Assembly (NCBI RefSeq): GCF_910592395.1
Contig: NC_088322.1
Span: 4,337,431 to 4,401,430, forward strand
Direction: 5' to 3'
Length of the DNA stretch: 64,000 bases
Source of the DNA: Lineus longissimus
Taxonomy: Eukaryota > Nemertea > Pilidiophora > Heteronemertea > Lineidae
Below, piece after piece: positions 26,909-36,820 of the stretch (the stretch's first letter is position 1; every line of letters begins with the position of its first letter). The notes below the pieces were generated by a model. The model ran no database searches, was not told where the DNA came from, and was given only the letters and a program-made list of their open reading frames with translations. A program made the translations under genes and the position numbers.

Positions 26909-28690
26909 AACTTCCTGTATTGATGCCTCTATCCTAACTTCCTCGTAGGTGTGTGTTTTTGCTAGGCATAAAGGCACGGACCATATTTGAAAAATTGGTC
27001 TTAAAAGTGGTATTTGAAACGGAAGTTAGGCCGATTTTTAGCGAAAAATGTATGGAAAATCACTAACTTCCGCTTCAAATTTATTTTTCAAGAGAGGATC
27101 CATTTGGTCGATTTGGATCCTCTCTTGAAAACAAGTGTGTACAGGAGGAAAACGCGAAATATTATTTTTGTGATAGTAAGAATGGTTGTAAAGGGGATTG
27201 ATGGACGATTAAAGTTGTGATATTATTTTGGGGAAGATTAAAAAAAACCGAAACAAAAAAATCATCAATTAAAAAGGAAGTAGCAAAAAAACACATGATG
27301 AAAAGGAAGTTAGCTAACACATATTGCAAATAGGAAGTTGAAATGTGCTGCGAATCTAACTTCCTATATTATATGTATTTTTTCAAGAGAGGATCCATAT
27401 AGCCACATTGGGTCCCCCCTTGAAAAATTTTAAAAATAAGGAAGTTACAAAAACCCAATACATTTCTCACAAAAAATTGCATTAACTTCCGGTTCGGTTA
27501 CAAAATGTAGACGTGAAAATCACAATATGTACCTTGCCTTTATGCCGAGCCCAACAGATCACACATAATAAGGAAGTTAGAATAGAGGGAATAAAGAGGA
27601 AGTTAGAATATTCATATATATGTAGAATTGAAAAAATAAGATAATATGGAATATAAAATATAGGTATGAATATTTATTCTAAATATGACATAATACAAAA
27701 TTCAGTTCAAATATAAGTAGTATCAACACGTATGGTAAGTAAGACATAATTAGAAAATCAGTTCAAATTGTTCTTCCTCATGTTCATTGGGATCGTAGAG
27801 AAGTTGTTTAGGGCAAATCATATAACCACGCGTTGTTCTCATTGTGGTGAATTTTAAGGCGTACTGGTGTTCGAGAATGCCTAAGTCTTTGTCATCAAAA
27901 TAAAGATTTGTACGCTTCGTATAAACGTAATTTTGTGGTGTCTTGCCGACGTCAATTTTATATATCTTAGAAGCGTGTTCAGTAATGTGTGGATACATAA
28001 GAGATATCCTTTCCATGTTGTCATAGAACATTTCAATGTCTTTTTTGGCTTCCTGCAGGCGGCCTTTCTTCAGAGGTACAGATTTAGGAGTCGTTGATGT
28101 TGCAGTGTGTTTACATGAATATGCGCCGGTGCAGTGTGTACGTATGACATATCTGGCATATTCGATAGATCCACACACAGTATAATGTTCCAGGCTAACT
28201 GCACGATTTTGTGCGGAACATATTTCAAACAGTTTACTCGCATTATAAACGGTATTGTTGTTTTCGTCGTTGCAAGGTCCGCAATACACGTCGGGGTCCG
28301 TGTCGTCACGTGCGGGTAGGTTATTAACGTGTTGAACAACACCTTTGCCATTTTCATTTTTTTCCAGAAAATACATGGAGTTTTGTTTGAAATTCCTAGA
28401 TCGTGGATTCGTATATGCAAGAAGATGTGTCATAACAGTCGTGTCAATCGGATTGTCGTAGCTCTCCCATGCATACGGGTAAGTGCTAACAGTGTAGTAT
28501 AGGATTTTATCGCGTGTGTGACGAACACGTCCAAGCAGTTGAACAACATCGTATACTGAAGGACCTTGTTTAACCATTTTTGCGAAGAGAAAGGCGCAAT
28601 GAAAGTGTCCCTTTATATCGATAGAAACACCAACCGACATCGAAGTGTTACAAATGAGAACGTCGACTTGACACATGTCATAATCGTCAC
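26909..28690 (+). repeat. Large direct duplication, copy 2 (partner 9053-10832)
   Basis: This is the copy attached to the complete primase-helicase gene, so it is probably the parental one. It carries the inverted-repeat element B, the AT-rich spacer and the helicase 3' third. Confidence 0.85.
26965..27546 (+). repeat. 580-bp inverted-repeat element, copy B
   Basis: This has the same ends as copy A (GGCATAAAGGCA and reverse complement), with the 18-bp hairpin at 27085-27131. It differs from copy A by a few substitutions and short indels, for example in the A-rich stretch near 27285-27295. It lies about 200 bases beyond the 3' end of the primase-helicase gene. Confidence 0.75.
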
Positions 28691-31157
28691 GGTACTCGTT
28701 TAGAAGTTCCTTCGTTTCGTGCATAATACAAACAATATTCAGTTTTTGTTGAGTTCGCAGAGCTGTTTCATACACTTCGATGTCTCGCTTTACTTGGAGG
28801 ACCTTTGTTTTGGTGGAACAATAAATAACAATTTTCTTCTTTTCAGGAAATAGTGATTGATATATACGTCGCATGACCTTGTCGTCGTCAACGATTTCGG
28901 TAAATATCGGTTCCTTGTCTGAACGTGTAACATTGATGAGTGTTGGCGTAAGTGATTTACGGTCTCGTCGCTGACGACTTTTACGCGCTGCAGGCGATAA
29001 CATGTCATGCACATTTGTTTGTTGTTCCTGTTTCATGGTTGAAGCCCTTATTTGGCCAAGGACGTGTGAGAAGTTTACGAGGGCTTGATTAGGCCTGGCA
29101 TCTATAAACACTGTAAGCAGGGAATGCTCCGCTTGGCGCAATAATTCTGTGCAGATATCTGTAGACAAGGTGTTGGATAGATTTCCTATTGTTTGCATGC
29201 AACTCATGGCTTCGTCAACGAGAACGGCGTCAAATTCAGTGATTTTGTGATATTTAGGGAGTGAATTTACGCAGCAAATACATATGGCATGGTCACCGCT
29301 GTCAGGTTGCGCACGTTTTCCGTCGAGAACGCAAATCTTAAGGTTAGGACAGTTCTTCCTGGTACGTGTTTTTTCTGCTGAAATGTACTCCTTAACGTTT
29401 TCTCCAATTTCTTCATTTAAGGAAATACGTGGGGTTATAACAAGAGCACGTTTAATATCTTTCTTTTCGACAATTTTCTTACATATAAACTGAAGCGTCT
29501 TGGTTGTCTTGCCCGTACCTATGTCACCTGTAATAACTGCACAGTTATTTCTACCAGCTTTACCCCTGCTGACAACATTTGCCAAGTGGACAGGTAACTT
29601 GTGATGTGAAATTGAATTCCAGTCGTTCAGGCGATCTTGTGTTGGGTCGTCAATAACGTTCGGAAAGGAGTGGTTGAAAACACATAACTTAGTTTGAGTG
29701 GTTCGCAAATCGGTGAATGGTGGTGGTGCATGGGAAAGTGATTTGGACAACTGACGTAATTGCTGAAGGGCATTTTCAAAGTAAAACACCTCTGGATGGC
29801 CGTCGTCGTATTGTTTATTCCAGTATTGGATTGCACGGTCTAACTTGTTCATCTTATGTGGTATGTCCCAATATTGTAGAACGTATTTTAATATATCCTC
29901 TCTGGCAGATAGATCCACTGTTGTGTTCGTATGACCGTGTGGGTCATCTTGTCCATGTTTCCGTTTACCACTATTATTCGACGTTAACGTGCCGCGCTGT
30001 TCTTCTGCCTTGTTCAACTTGTCCGCAGATCTTATGATAGAAATGAGTAGGTTTATATAACCAGGGTAACAGATACGTTTAGCATTTCTCAGAAAAACAG
30101 CATCGAAATGCAGGTAGCGGATAAGGTAGTTATACAAGTCAGTGTTTGTGGAGATGACGGGCGTGTCGTCAGCGTCCGTCAACACTGGAAACATAGTGTC
30201 GCTGTGTATGTGATAAATACGCTCCTTTACCTTGCCGTCGTACCGGGTTGTCACGGGTTTCCGCAGAGCTGACGACGAGGACGTGTGCAAGCGGGGCACG
30301 TGGAAGGGAAAGTTATCATGTACGGAGACGTCGTTTACGTTTAGCCCAAGTTGTAGAAATACGCCAACAGCATTTTTTGAAGATAGTTGTTGAACCCTTT
30401 TAAGAACGTGTTTAGGTGTACTCGCCGACGGGTTATATTTGGACTGGGCCAACATTCGAAATAGACGGTTGTTAGTGTAAACACTAGCATCAATAACGTG
30501 GAACAGGAAATCTTCATCCTCTTGTGGCTCAGAGGCATTGGTCGCAAGCAGGACATGTCGAACAAATGATTTCATATGGACGGGTACGTTGTCAAAGACA
30601 ACACGTGGAAAAACGACATGGTAGGATGCTTTTCCTGGACGGGAGGATGTCTCAACGGTAACTTGGTTCAGATCCATATGCATTTGTAACGAGTTCGCAG
30701 AATTTTTCATATATGGTGCCAACTTCTCACGGACAATGCCTATGAACTTCTTAACAGTTTCGTGCTCCGTAGATGCTGGAAATGTTGCAGGATTCCACTC
30801 AAGATCAAAATAAAGTCTGGTGGGTAAGTTGTTTCGCAGTAATTCGTATCCGTGGTGGTCCGTACACGTATAGTCCTGGTAAAGAGCGGACAACGACACA
30901 GAGGGTTCATCAATGTTGTAATGAACAAGGTATATTTTCCAACTTCCCACATTGGTGCTTCTGATGTCCTCAGCGCTAACTAGCACACGAGATATATTGG
31001 GTTGTTTCAGTAACTTTTCGGCTTCATCAAACGCTGCTTGCTGCTTAGATTTTACAACAGCTACACCAAGACGGAAGGAGTCCGAGGTGAAGGTTGCCAT
31101 GTTGGCGGATGGACACGGAGTAGAAGTGTGGGGAGCATCCGTGTCCGTGGTTTCCAT
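27750..31157 (-). CDS. Primase-helicase: archaeo-eukaryotic primase fused to UL9-like SF2 helicase
   Basis: The start is placed at ATG 31157 (METTDTDAPHTSTPC); the frame upstream is the intergenic AAGTCC element and has no ATG. Residues about 85-290 carry the three primase motifs: TRLYFDLEW near 117, SYHVVFP near 178 and a D...YT.NRLFR segment near 225-235. Residues about 535-890 form an SF2 helicase with Walker A GDIGTGKTTK, DEAM-type Walker B (VLVDEAMS) near 646, and motif VI QLLGRVRH near 876. This resembles the herpesvirus origin-binding protein (UL9) helicase. It probably primes and unwinds DNA during replication. At 1135 aa it is intact, unlike the shattered copy at 9.9-14.6 kb. Confidence 0.85.
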   Translation of the reverse strand: METTDTDAPHTSTPCPSANMATFTSDSFRLGVAVVKSKQQAAFDEAEKLLKQPNISRVLVSAEDIRSTNVGSWKIYLVHYNIDEPSVSLSALYQDYTCTDHHGYELLRNNLPTRLYFDLEWNPATFPASTEHETVKKFIGIVREKLAPYMKNSANSLQMHMDLNQVTVETSSRPGKASYHVVFPRVVFDNVPVHMKSFVRHVLLATNASEPQEDEDFLFHVIDASVYTNNRLFRMLAQSKYNPSASTPKHVLKRVQQLSSKNAVGVFLQLGLNVNDVSVHDNFPFHVPRLHTSSSSALRKPVTTRYDGKVKERIYHIHSDTMFPVLTDADDTPVISTNTDLYNYLIRYLHFDAVFLRNAKRICYPGYINLLISIIRSADKLNKAEEQRGTLTSNNSGKRKHGQDDPHGHTNTTVDLSAREDILKYVLQYWDIPHKMNKLDRAIQYWNKQYDDGHPEVFYFENALQQLRQLSKSLSHAPPPFTDLRTTQTKLCVFNHSFPNVIDDPTQDRLNDWNSISHHKLPVHLANVVSRGKAGRNNCAVITGDIGTGKTTKTLQFICKKIVEKKDIKRALVITPRISLNEEIGENVKEYISAEKTRTRKNCPNLKICVLDGKRAQPDSGDHAICICCVNSLPKYHKITEFDAVLVDEAMSCMQTIGNLSNTLSTDICTELLRQAEHSLLTVFIDARPNQALVNFSHVLGQIRASTMKQEQQTNVHDMLSPAARKSRQRRDRKSLTPTLINVTRSDKEPIFTEIVDDDKVMRRIYQSLFPEKKKIVIYCSTKTKVLQVKRDIEVYETALRTQQKLNIVCIMHETKELLNEYRDDYDMCQVDVLICNTSMSVGVSIDIKGHFHCAFLFAKMVKQGPSVYDVVQLLGRVRHTRDKILYYTVSTYPYAWESYDNPIDTTVMTHLLAYTNPRSRNFKQNSMYFLEKNENGKGVVQHVNNLPARDDTDPDVYCGPCNDENNNTVYNASKLFEICSAQNRAVSLEHYTVCGSIEYARYVIRTHCTGAYSCKHTATSTTPKSVPLKKGRLQEAKKDIEMFYDNMERISLMYPHITEHASKIYKIDVGKTPQNYVYTKRTNLYFDDKDLGILEHQYALKFTTMRTTRGYMICPKQLLYDPNEHEEEQFELIF

Positions 31158-31204
31158 TAATATACAATTTTTGTTCGGAATGTTCGTGGTAAAAAAACTT
31201 AACA

Positions 31205-31256
31205 ATTTTTTGTTGAATATATTGTAAGTACAAAGTCCTAACTTACTGTTCAGAAA
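31205..31256. promoter_or_regulatory. AAGTCC element upstream of the primase-helicase
   Basis: On the plus strand it reads gtacaaagtcctaacttact then gttcagaaacaaa. It lies about 50 bases upstream of the ATG at 31157 and 3' of the gene ending at 31269. Confidence 0.4.
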
Positions 31257-31268
31257 CAAAAATTGTAT

Positions 31269-32267
31269 TCATACACAATAGACCATATCCATCATTTCGG
31301 TATCAACAAAATTACGAACATCTAGATCTACAAAGTCCGGATCATGCGACCTAGCACGAGTATTGTCTTTGTTGATGACAGAACACAAGTCGCGCATGGA
31401 AACTTCATATCGAACTCTGAGACTCTGTGGAGAGTTTGTGGAATTTGAACTGGTAGCATTTTTTTGTCCAGCTTTCATTCGATGTTGTCCCCCACGGAAT
31501 GCATATCCCAAATTAGGTTGTTGTTTCATAACGTGTTCATTTTTTACAACAAACGGTGCAATGTTGATGTTTAGTCTTATTTTATTGCACAGGGCCTTAT
31601 CCAATACTTGATTCACATCCAGGGTTTTCATATCTGTGTACACCGACTGTAATTCGCTTGTCATGTCCCTGGATCCGTGTTCTATAGGGTAAATATTATC
31701 AACCATCAAAACCCAGTCATCCTTGTCGTTATCAGACTTGATCACATATACGCGAACAACCGGCTCAAAATATCGACCAACACCACTGTTGTTGCCGCTG
31801 CCTGAACCGGAAATATTTAACCCATTCCACAGTCCACCCAATGTGCCGAGCATTTTGTTCTCCATAGCCGATTTTTTCGAGTTGTACGATGCGTCGTTGA
31901 TATTTTGCAAGTTTGCACTAACCATTTTGGTGAACACACATTTGAACTTGAAATTAGACAACAATTCCATAAACTTGGTCAGTACGGCTGTATCGTGCGT
32001 GAAAAAGGCATCTATATGGGGTAAGGTGTATTCGCAGAGAAACTGAGCGGTTTCGTATTGAAAGTAGGTGCAAGGGTTAATCGAACACGAGACATTGCCC
32101 GCATGCTGTTGGTGGTGTTGGTCGATATAGTTGCTATTCGCTGCTTTTGATTCAGAACCTATATTCGAGCCCTCCTCTGTTTGTAAACCATCTTCACCGT
32201 ATGCACTTGTCATTTCAGAATCACAATCATTTTCGCTGCCATCATCGTCGCCGACCCCGCAGTCCAT
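31269..32267 (-). CDS. Unknown 332-aa protein
   Basis: The likely start is ATG 32267 (MDCGVGDDDGSENDCDS), which overlaps the last 26 bases of the upstream gene; a longer frame exists with an ATG at 32309. The ATG follows a run of nine A directly. The N-terminus is acidic and there are Gly/Ser-rich (SGSGSGNNSGVG) and His-rich (DQHHQQH) stretches. There is no membrane segment. It belongs to a tight minus-strand series from 38725 to 31269 that probably encodes structural or replication proteins. Family unrecognised. Confidence 0.7.
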   Translation of the reverse strand: MDCGVGDDDGSENDCDSEMTSAYGEDGLQTEEGSNIGSESKAANSNYIDQHHQQHAGNVSCSINPCTYFQYETAQFLCEYTLPHIDAFFTHDTAVLTKFMELLSNFKFKCVFTKMVSANLQNINDASYNSKKSAMENKMLGTLGGLWNGLNISGSGSGNNSGVGRYFEPVVRVYVIKSDNDKDDWVLMVDNIYPIEHGSRDMTSELQSVYTDMKTLDVNQVLDKALCNKIRLNINIAPFVVKNEHVMKQQPNLGYAFRGGQHRMKAGQKNATSSNSTNSPQSLRVRYEVSMRDLCSVINKDNTRARSHDPDFVDLDVRNFVDTEMMDMVYCV

Positions 32268-32877
32268 GTTTTTTTTTGGACTCTGCAAACGATTGATCCT
32301 TGTAAACATATTCCATCTCCTGTTTGGCAACTCCTTGTGGTAGAATCATAACAGTTCTCGTATTGTGTTTGAACGAGTTGGGCAATTTAGTTCCGTTAAC
32401 GTTTGTTGCGAGTGAAGACACATCCGTATTTTTTTCACCTTCATTCACGTACATGATTAAGTCGTAGTAGTTGAATTTTGCAGGGAAAAATTCCACCTCA
32501 TTTTTCATCTTCGGCTCCAAATCGTTGGTCAATGAGCACACCTCTTCATCCAATGCGTCGGAATTATACGTCCCACCGGTTGTAGAGAGAGATTGAAGGA
32601 AACGTAACATTTGCGGCTTCATGAGTGCGTTGATTTTATGCTGACTTGTCTGTATCTTTTTTTGCGCATCTTTCAGCTTGTCTAATTCGTACGTTTTTAG
32701 TATGGCTTTATTTCTTTTTTTAACCGCAGTAACAGCCTTCTTCTTCGCAATTCCTGTGGACATCGCTGCTTTCTTAACACTGGTGTTGTCCTTAACTTCC
32801 TCATCTGGCACATCCTTTCCAAATTCCTGTTTCTGAGTGTTTTTCAATATTCCACCCCCTGAACGCGTTTTACCCAT
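32242..32877 (-). CDS. Unknown basic 211-aa protein
   Basis: It starts at ATG 32877 (MGKTRSGGGILKNTQKQ). The N-terminal 100 residues are lysine-rich (KKKAVTAVKKRNKAI) with a probable amphipathic helix, and the C-terminal end is basic (KKKHGLRGRRR). The last codons include an AAA AAA AAA run that also precedes the ATG of the next gene. The composition fits a DNA-binding or scaffold-like protein, but no family was recognised. Confidence 0.7.
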   Translation of the reverse strand: MGKTRSGGGILKNTQKQEFGKDVPDEEVKDNTSVKKAAMSTGIAKKKAVTAVKKRNKAILKTYELDKLKDAQKKIQTSQHKINALMKPQMLRFLQSLSTTGGTYNSDALDEEVCSLTNDLEPKMKNEVEFFPAKFNYYDLIMYVNEGEKNTDVSSLATNVNGTKLPNSFKHNTRTVMILPQGVAKQEMEYVYKDQSFAESKKKHGLRGRRR

Positions 32878-32900
32878 ATTTTTTTCAAAAAGGTGGCTAA

Positions 32901-35306
32901 CTAAAATTCGTCGTCAGAGTTGTCCAACGATTTTGTGATATTTTCCTTGTAGTTGTCGCAGATATGTTGGCGTTGTTTGATTTTCTTAACTATTGTGGGG
33001 TGCACTAAAGCCTTAATGACAATTTTGTGTACAAGCTCTCTCGCGCGTTCAACGTTTAACTGTGGAGAATTACTGCCAAACAGGGCAGCATCCTTGTAGA
33101 TTGTTCGCAGTAGGAAATATTTTACGGTGTTTGGAAATTTAATCACATTTAAAGACAATAGAGCCAATCCAACTTCGCTGTATTTGTTTACTGCACTTAG
33201 GAAAATTATGTCTGCATTGGTCACAGAACGCTTGAACAAGGTATCGGTTTTAAATGTGATCACACGAGTCTCGTCGTATCCTTGGACAATGTTAAAATCT
33301 TCGACCAGGTTAAAATCGATAGTTTCGCCGTTTTTATTCGTTTCGTCGGGTATGCAGAGTCCGTAGTAGTCCTTGGACTGTAGTTGTTGCTTAGTGGGTT
33401 TCTTAGCGTGTCCTGATATCCTTTTTTGCGGCAGCGGATTCCCGTCGTCGTCGAGAACTTCGATCAGCGTTAGAGCCTTTGCCACAGATGCGTTTTTCGC
33501 AGGTAAGGGATGAATAAACAACAATGTATCCAAAGGCAGTGCCAAAAATCGCACGTCATCATTCATTCTTCGGCGCTTGCCAATTCTTGACATAAAAACA
33601 GCAGCATCTTCGGAACTCATGAACATGTTGTGTTCAGCGAGCGTGATTCCGAATTCATTCATGGTTCTGGCTGTTGTTGGTTCGATTTGGCACCTCTTGT
33701 CCACGTAGGGTAATAAATTTGATGCGCAAACGCTGTACCAACCGAATTCCACTTCTTTCTTGAACTTATGACTGTCATCCACCAACACTGAACCACAAAC
33801 ATCGTTTAATATGAACACATCGCCTTCGAAGCACTCGACACTTATATTATCTGTGAAATTGTACGTTTTATCAGGTTCGGAGCCTACGAGGGGGGTGAGA
33901 ACTCGTGGGAAATACAAAGACACACATTTAACGCCCCGTAATGCAGCTAAAAGGGCCGTGACCTGTGGATCTAGGTACTCGATGAGAAATTCGTCCACCA
34001 CCGGATTGGCAGTGTATGTAGCCCACAATTCTGCAGTATTTGTATTGGCGCATGCTGTCTTAACGTAATTCGTTGACAGGGGATACCAGTAGTTATCCAA
34101 CGTAAGAAACGGATTATTTGTGTAGATTTGACCTATCACAGGCGATTTGATACCTTTCGTGAACAACTCATCCTCTATAGAAAAAACTGAAAATAACGAA
34201 TGAAGCACTGTCAACTTAGCTATGTCTTTTTCGTTTGTACCCTGGTACATCTTAGCGAACGATTCCTTGTCTATAGGTATAATCATAGCAGCCATTTGTG
34301 TGAAAGCGGTGGTAATAAGTTCTGTAAGTACCGGATCGTCCCTCTTATGTCTCATGTCAGAAATGTGACTAGGTGTACACTCTAATGCTACAAGTGCCGT
34401 GTTTCCAGGTACTGTGTACCAGAAAAATAAAAGTTGTACCCTCGGTGCGAGCGTAATCATGCATGATTTTGAATCAAGCCCAACAGACAACAGTTTCACG
34501 AGAGTCAAGGTTATTTCGAGTAGAATTTCTGCGGTGGTCTTGGCTGATGTTACTTCAATAGCACCGAATGCCGCAGCAACATCAATGTCGGAAGGTAGCG
34601 GACCGCTATATTCGGACATAAGCAATATAGAAATAGCTGAGAGTAACTCGCGCAAAACTCTCATCACGGCAAGTGTGGAAAACCACTTGAACAGTGTAAT
34701 AGCCTTTTCAAGTGATATGGCAAACTCATTCATGAAGGTGGACAACTGCTGTACGCTTTTGAGATTTTGCAGCGATGTATTTAAACCCGTTCGAAAACTA
34801 CCGTGATCACGTTCGTCGTTTTGCAACTGTTCTTTCTCATCATCAGGGAGATTTCTTTCTATATCGTATAAAAATGGTCGGTTGTTGATTGCTTTCACGA
34901 AGCGAACAGTTTCTAGACACCATTCGTGCCACGGACTTGCACATTTTAGCAAATTTTCATCGGCGAAAAAATTAGCCAGCGCTGTAAGGGAAGCTATGCG
35001 ATCGCCGTATAGTCCATCCGTAGTAAGCAAATTACCCTTACCGGCATTGACAATTTTCTCTTGCAAACCACCTGTAATATAAGAATAAATGTTCTTCGGT
35101 TTCTCCACGTCTTTTATGTTCACTTTTGTTACACCACTGTGTGCGGTGAAGGCGTCCTTAGCATTTTGCATTCTCGCAGACACTGTTTTACAACATTCCA
35201 CCACCCCGTAATGAGACAACAACGGCGGATAAAATGACTGTTGTTGTGGTGGTGGTGCAACCTGGGGCTGTTGAGGCTGAGGTTGTGGCGCAGGTTGCAC
35301 GTCCAT
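32901..35306 (-). CDS. Unknown 801-aa protein with proline/glutamine-rich N-terminus
   Basis: It starts at ATG 35306 (MDVQPAPQPQPQQPQVAPP). After a 25-residue Pro/Gln tract, the rest looks like a folded, largely helical and soluble protein with no signal peptide. The C-terminus is basic and then acidic (RQHICDNYKENITKSLDNSDDEF). Its size and position within the conserved minus-strand series suggest a virion structural protein. I recognise no motif and leave it unnamed. Confidence 0.8.
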   Translation of the reverse strand: MDVQPAPQPQPQQPQVAPPPQQQSFYPPLLSHYGVVECCKTVSARMQNAKDAFTAHSGVTKVNIKDVEKPKNIYSYITGGLQEKIVNAGKGNLLTTDGLYGDRIASLTALANFFADENLLKCASPWHEWCLETVRFVKAINNRPFLYDIERNLPDDEKEQLQNDERDHGSFRTGLNTSLQNLKSVQQLSTFMNEFAISLEKAITLFKWFSTLAVMRVLRELLSAISILLMSEYSGPLPSDIDVAAAFGAIEVTSAKTTAEILLEITLTLVKLLSVGLDSKSCMITLAPRVQLLFFWYTVPGNTALVALECTPSHISDMRHKRDDPVLTELITTAFTQMAAMIIPIDKESFAKMYQGTNEKDIAKLTVLHSLFSVFSIEDELFTKGIKSPVIGQIYTNNPFLTLDNYWYPLSTNYVKTACANTNTAELWATYTANPVVDEFLIEYLDPQVTALLAALRGVKCVSLYFPRVLTPLVGSEPDKTYNFTDNISVECFEGDVFILNDVCGSVLVDDSHKFKKEVEFGWYSVCASNLLPYVDKRCQIEPTTARTMNEFGITLAEHNMFMSSEDAAVFMSRIGKRRRMNDDVRFLALPLDTLLFIHPLPAKNASVAKALTLIEVLDDDGNPLPQKRISGHAKKPTKQQLQSKDYYGLCIPDETNKNGETIDFNLVEDFNIVQGYDETRVITFKTDTLFKRSVTNADIIFLSAVNKYSEVGLALLSLNVIKFPNTVKYFLLRTIYKDAALFGSNSPQLNVERARELVHKIVIKALVHPTIVKKIKQRQHICDNYKENITKSLDNSDDEF

Positions 35307-35340
35307 TGAACTAAACAGGAAGTTAAATCGTAATAAAAAA

Positions 35341-36165
35341 TTAGATGTTGTCGAAATAGAAATTCACCGCTGGGGCCTTTTTCCACTGAATACCTATCGC
35401 TACACAAGCCAGCTTGTCTTCCAACACGTTAAACTCATCGTCGCTGTCCAATGATTCTTCGACATACCGCAGCCATCTCGGTTGGCTATCTTTTGCACCT
35501 AATAGTGTAAAATCTTTCGAATACTTGTCACCTGTTTTTGTCATGATATTATTTTTCATGTTAATCTCCTTATATTGGTTTTCGAAACACAACTCCATTC
35601 TTTCTTTCAAACTTATACCCGATCCAAGTTTCATATTTCCATTTAAATAATACCGGGCGTGATACTCGTTCAAGGCGTCGATATTTACATTTCTAAATTT
35701 CACTTCCAAGCATTCGGGGTAGAGTATGTCGTCTAAAGCGTTTGTTTTATCTCTCGCCGTACGATACCGGTAGACAACTCTAAGCTGGTCGCCATCAGCA
35801 CGACCAACAACACCACCCCTATGCCTATTCCGACAAGTGGGTGCGGATGACATGAAAGTGCTCGTACAGCCTTCTTCTGAACGTATTACCAACTTCAAGA
35901 ACCAATCCGAAAATTCACCAACTGCCTTAGCATCGATTGGGGTGATAGTGTTTTTCCTACTCCCTATTTCACCAATATCCGTCTCAACACCTGCTCTTAC
36001 AACCACAAGCACTATTTTCTTCGGTTCGTCAATCACAATAGCATAGTCCCTGTTGTACATGTTTCCAACCGTCTCTTGCAGGTATTCTTCGATATTGCTC
36101 CCGAAACACACATTTTTACTAGGCAATAAAACCAACTCTAACATACGATTCTGATTTTCACCCAT
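35341..36165 (-). CDS. Unknown 274-aa protein
   Basis: The first ATG is at 36165 (MGENQNRMLELVLLPSK); seven codons upstream are open but lack an ATG. The stop is at 35341, 35 bases from the next start. It contains a VIDEPKKIVLVVVRAG segment, probably a buried beta strand, but no catalytic motif I know. The AAGTCC element lies immediately upstream (36187-36240). Confidence 0.75.
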   Translation of the reverse strand: MGENQNRMLELVLLPSKNVCFGSNIEEYLQETVGNMYNRDYAIVIDEPKKIVLVVVRAGVETDIGEIGSRKNTITPIDAKAVGEFSDWFLKLVIRSEEGCTSTFMSSAPTCRNRHRGGVVGRADGDQLRVVYRYRTARDKTNALDDILYPECLEVKFRNVNIDALNEYHARYYLNGNMKLGSGISLKERMELCFENQYKEINMKNNIMTKTGDKYSKDFTLLGAKDSQPRWLRYVEESLDSDDEFNVLEDKLACVAIGIQWKKAPAVNFYFDNI

Positions 36166-36182
36166 TTGGAAAAATTTTATTT

Positions 36183-36300
36183 TCACAAATTTTCGAAAAA
36201 TTTACAAAGTCCAACACTTCCTGTTCAGAAACAATTTTCAAACAAGGAAGTTAGAGCAACAAGCGGAATGATCTCGAAAAATTGGCAAAGTCCCAACTTC
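36183..36300. promoter_or_regulatory. Double AAGTCC / ACTTCCTG element
   Basis: Two tandem units are present. The first is ttcgaaaaatttacaaagtc...cacttcctgttcag at about 36192-36228. The second is gaaaaattggcaaagtcc...aacttcctgattgg at about 36273-36306, with an inverted GGAAGTTA between them at about 36246. The gap separates two same-strand minus genes. Confidence 0.5.
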
Positions 36301-36308
36301 CTGATTGG

Positions 36309-36812
36309 TTACAAAAATTCGATAATTTTCAAGTACATATAACAGAGGCATGCATTCTTCTTATAGATATCAGATTCTCCCATTTGAAGCATATTTAAGC
36401 GAAAATCACGCCGCAGCATGTTTTTCACGTCGGCGGAGAGTAGTTTGTATTCACAGCCTTCGCAGAGCTTAGTCCTGAAATCTGCAGCCAAAATTGAAAA
36501 ATCCATTTTCTCCAAACACACAACGGGGCCACCCAATTTCCACATTAGACCATTAAGAATGGCCAATATCACAGCAATGCACGTGTCGGTCTCCTCGGGC
36601 CTTGTACCAAGCAACATACACATGTCAATCATGGCTAATTCGTATTTGATGTATTTGATGAACGTTTCAGGACTAAACACGTGAACTGAAGGATTTGAAC
36701 CACTTACAGCTCCACCGTGGTGTTTTGACGATTCGAAAACGGGTGGTGCGTGGGAGGCAACGGAAAATCCTGCAGCCACGTCCATTTCTAATTCTTCCAT
36801 AATGTCTTGCAT
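36309..36812 (-). CDS. Unknown 167-aa protein
   Basis: It starts at ATG 36812 (MQDIMEELEMDVAAGFS), with an alternative at 36800. It is predicted soluble and helical with several cysteines in the C-terminal half (CEGCEYK, NACLCYMYLK). Its start is only eight bases from the stop of the upstream 36821-38725 gene. No family was recognised. Confidence 0.7.
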   Translation of the reverse strand: MQDIMEELEMDVAAGFSVASHAPPVFESSKHHGGAVSGSNPSVHVFSPETFIKYIKYELAMIDMCMLLGTRPEETDTCIAVILAILNGLMWKLGGPVVCLEKMDFSILAADFRTKLCEGCEYKLLSADVKNMLRRDFRLNMLQMGESDIYKKNACLCYMYLKIIEFL

Positions 36813-36820
36813 TTCTTCAT

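Noticed and set aside
32242-32330. Programmed frameshift joining the 32242-32877 and 31269-32267 genes at the run of nine A
   Set aside because: The second gene has its own ATG directly after the run; ordinary gene overlap explains the layout.
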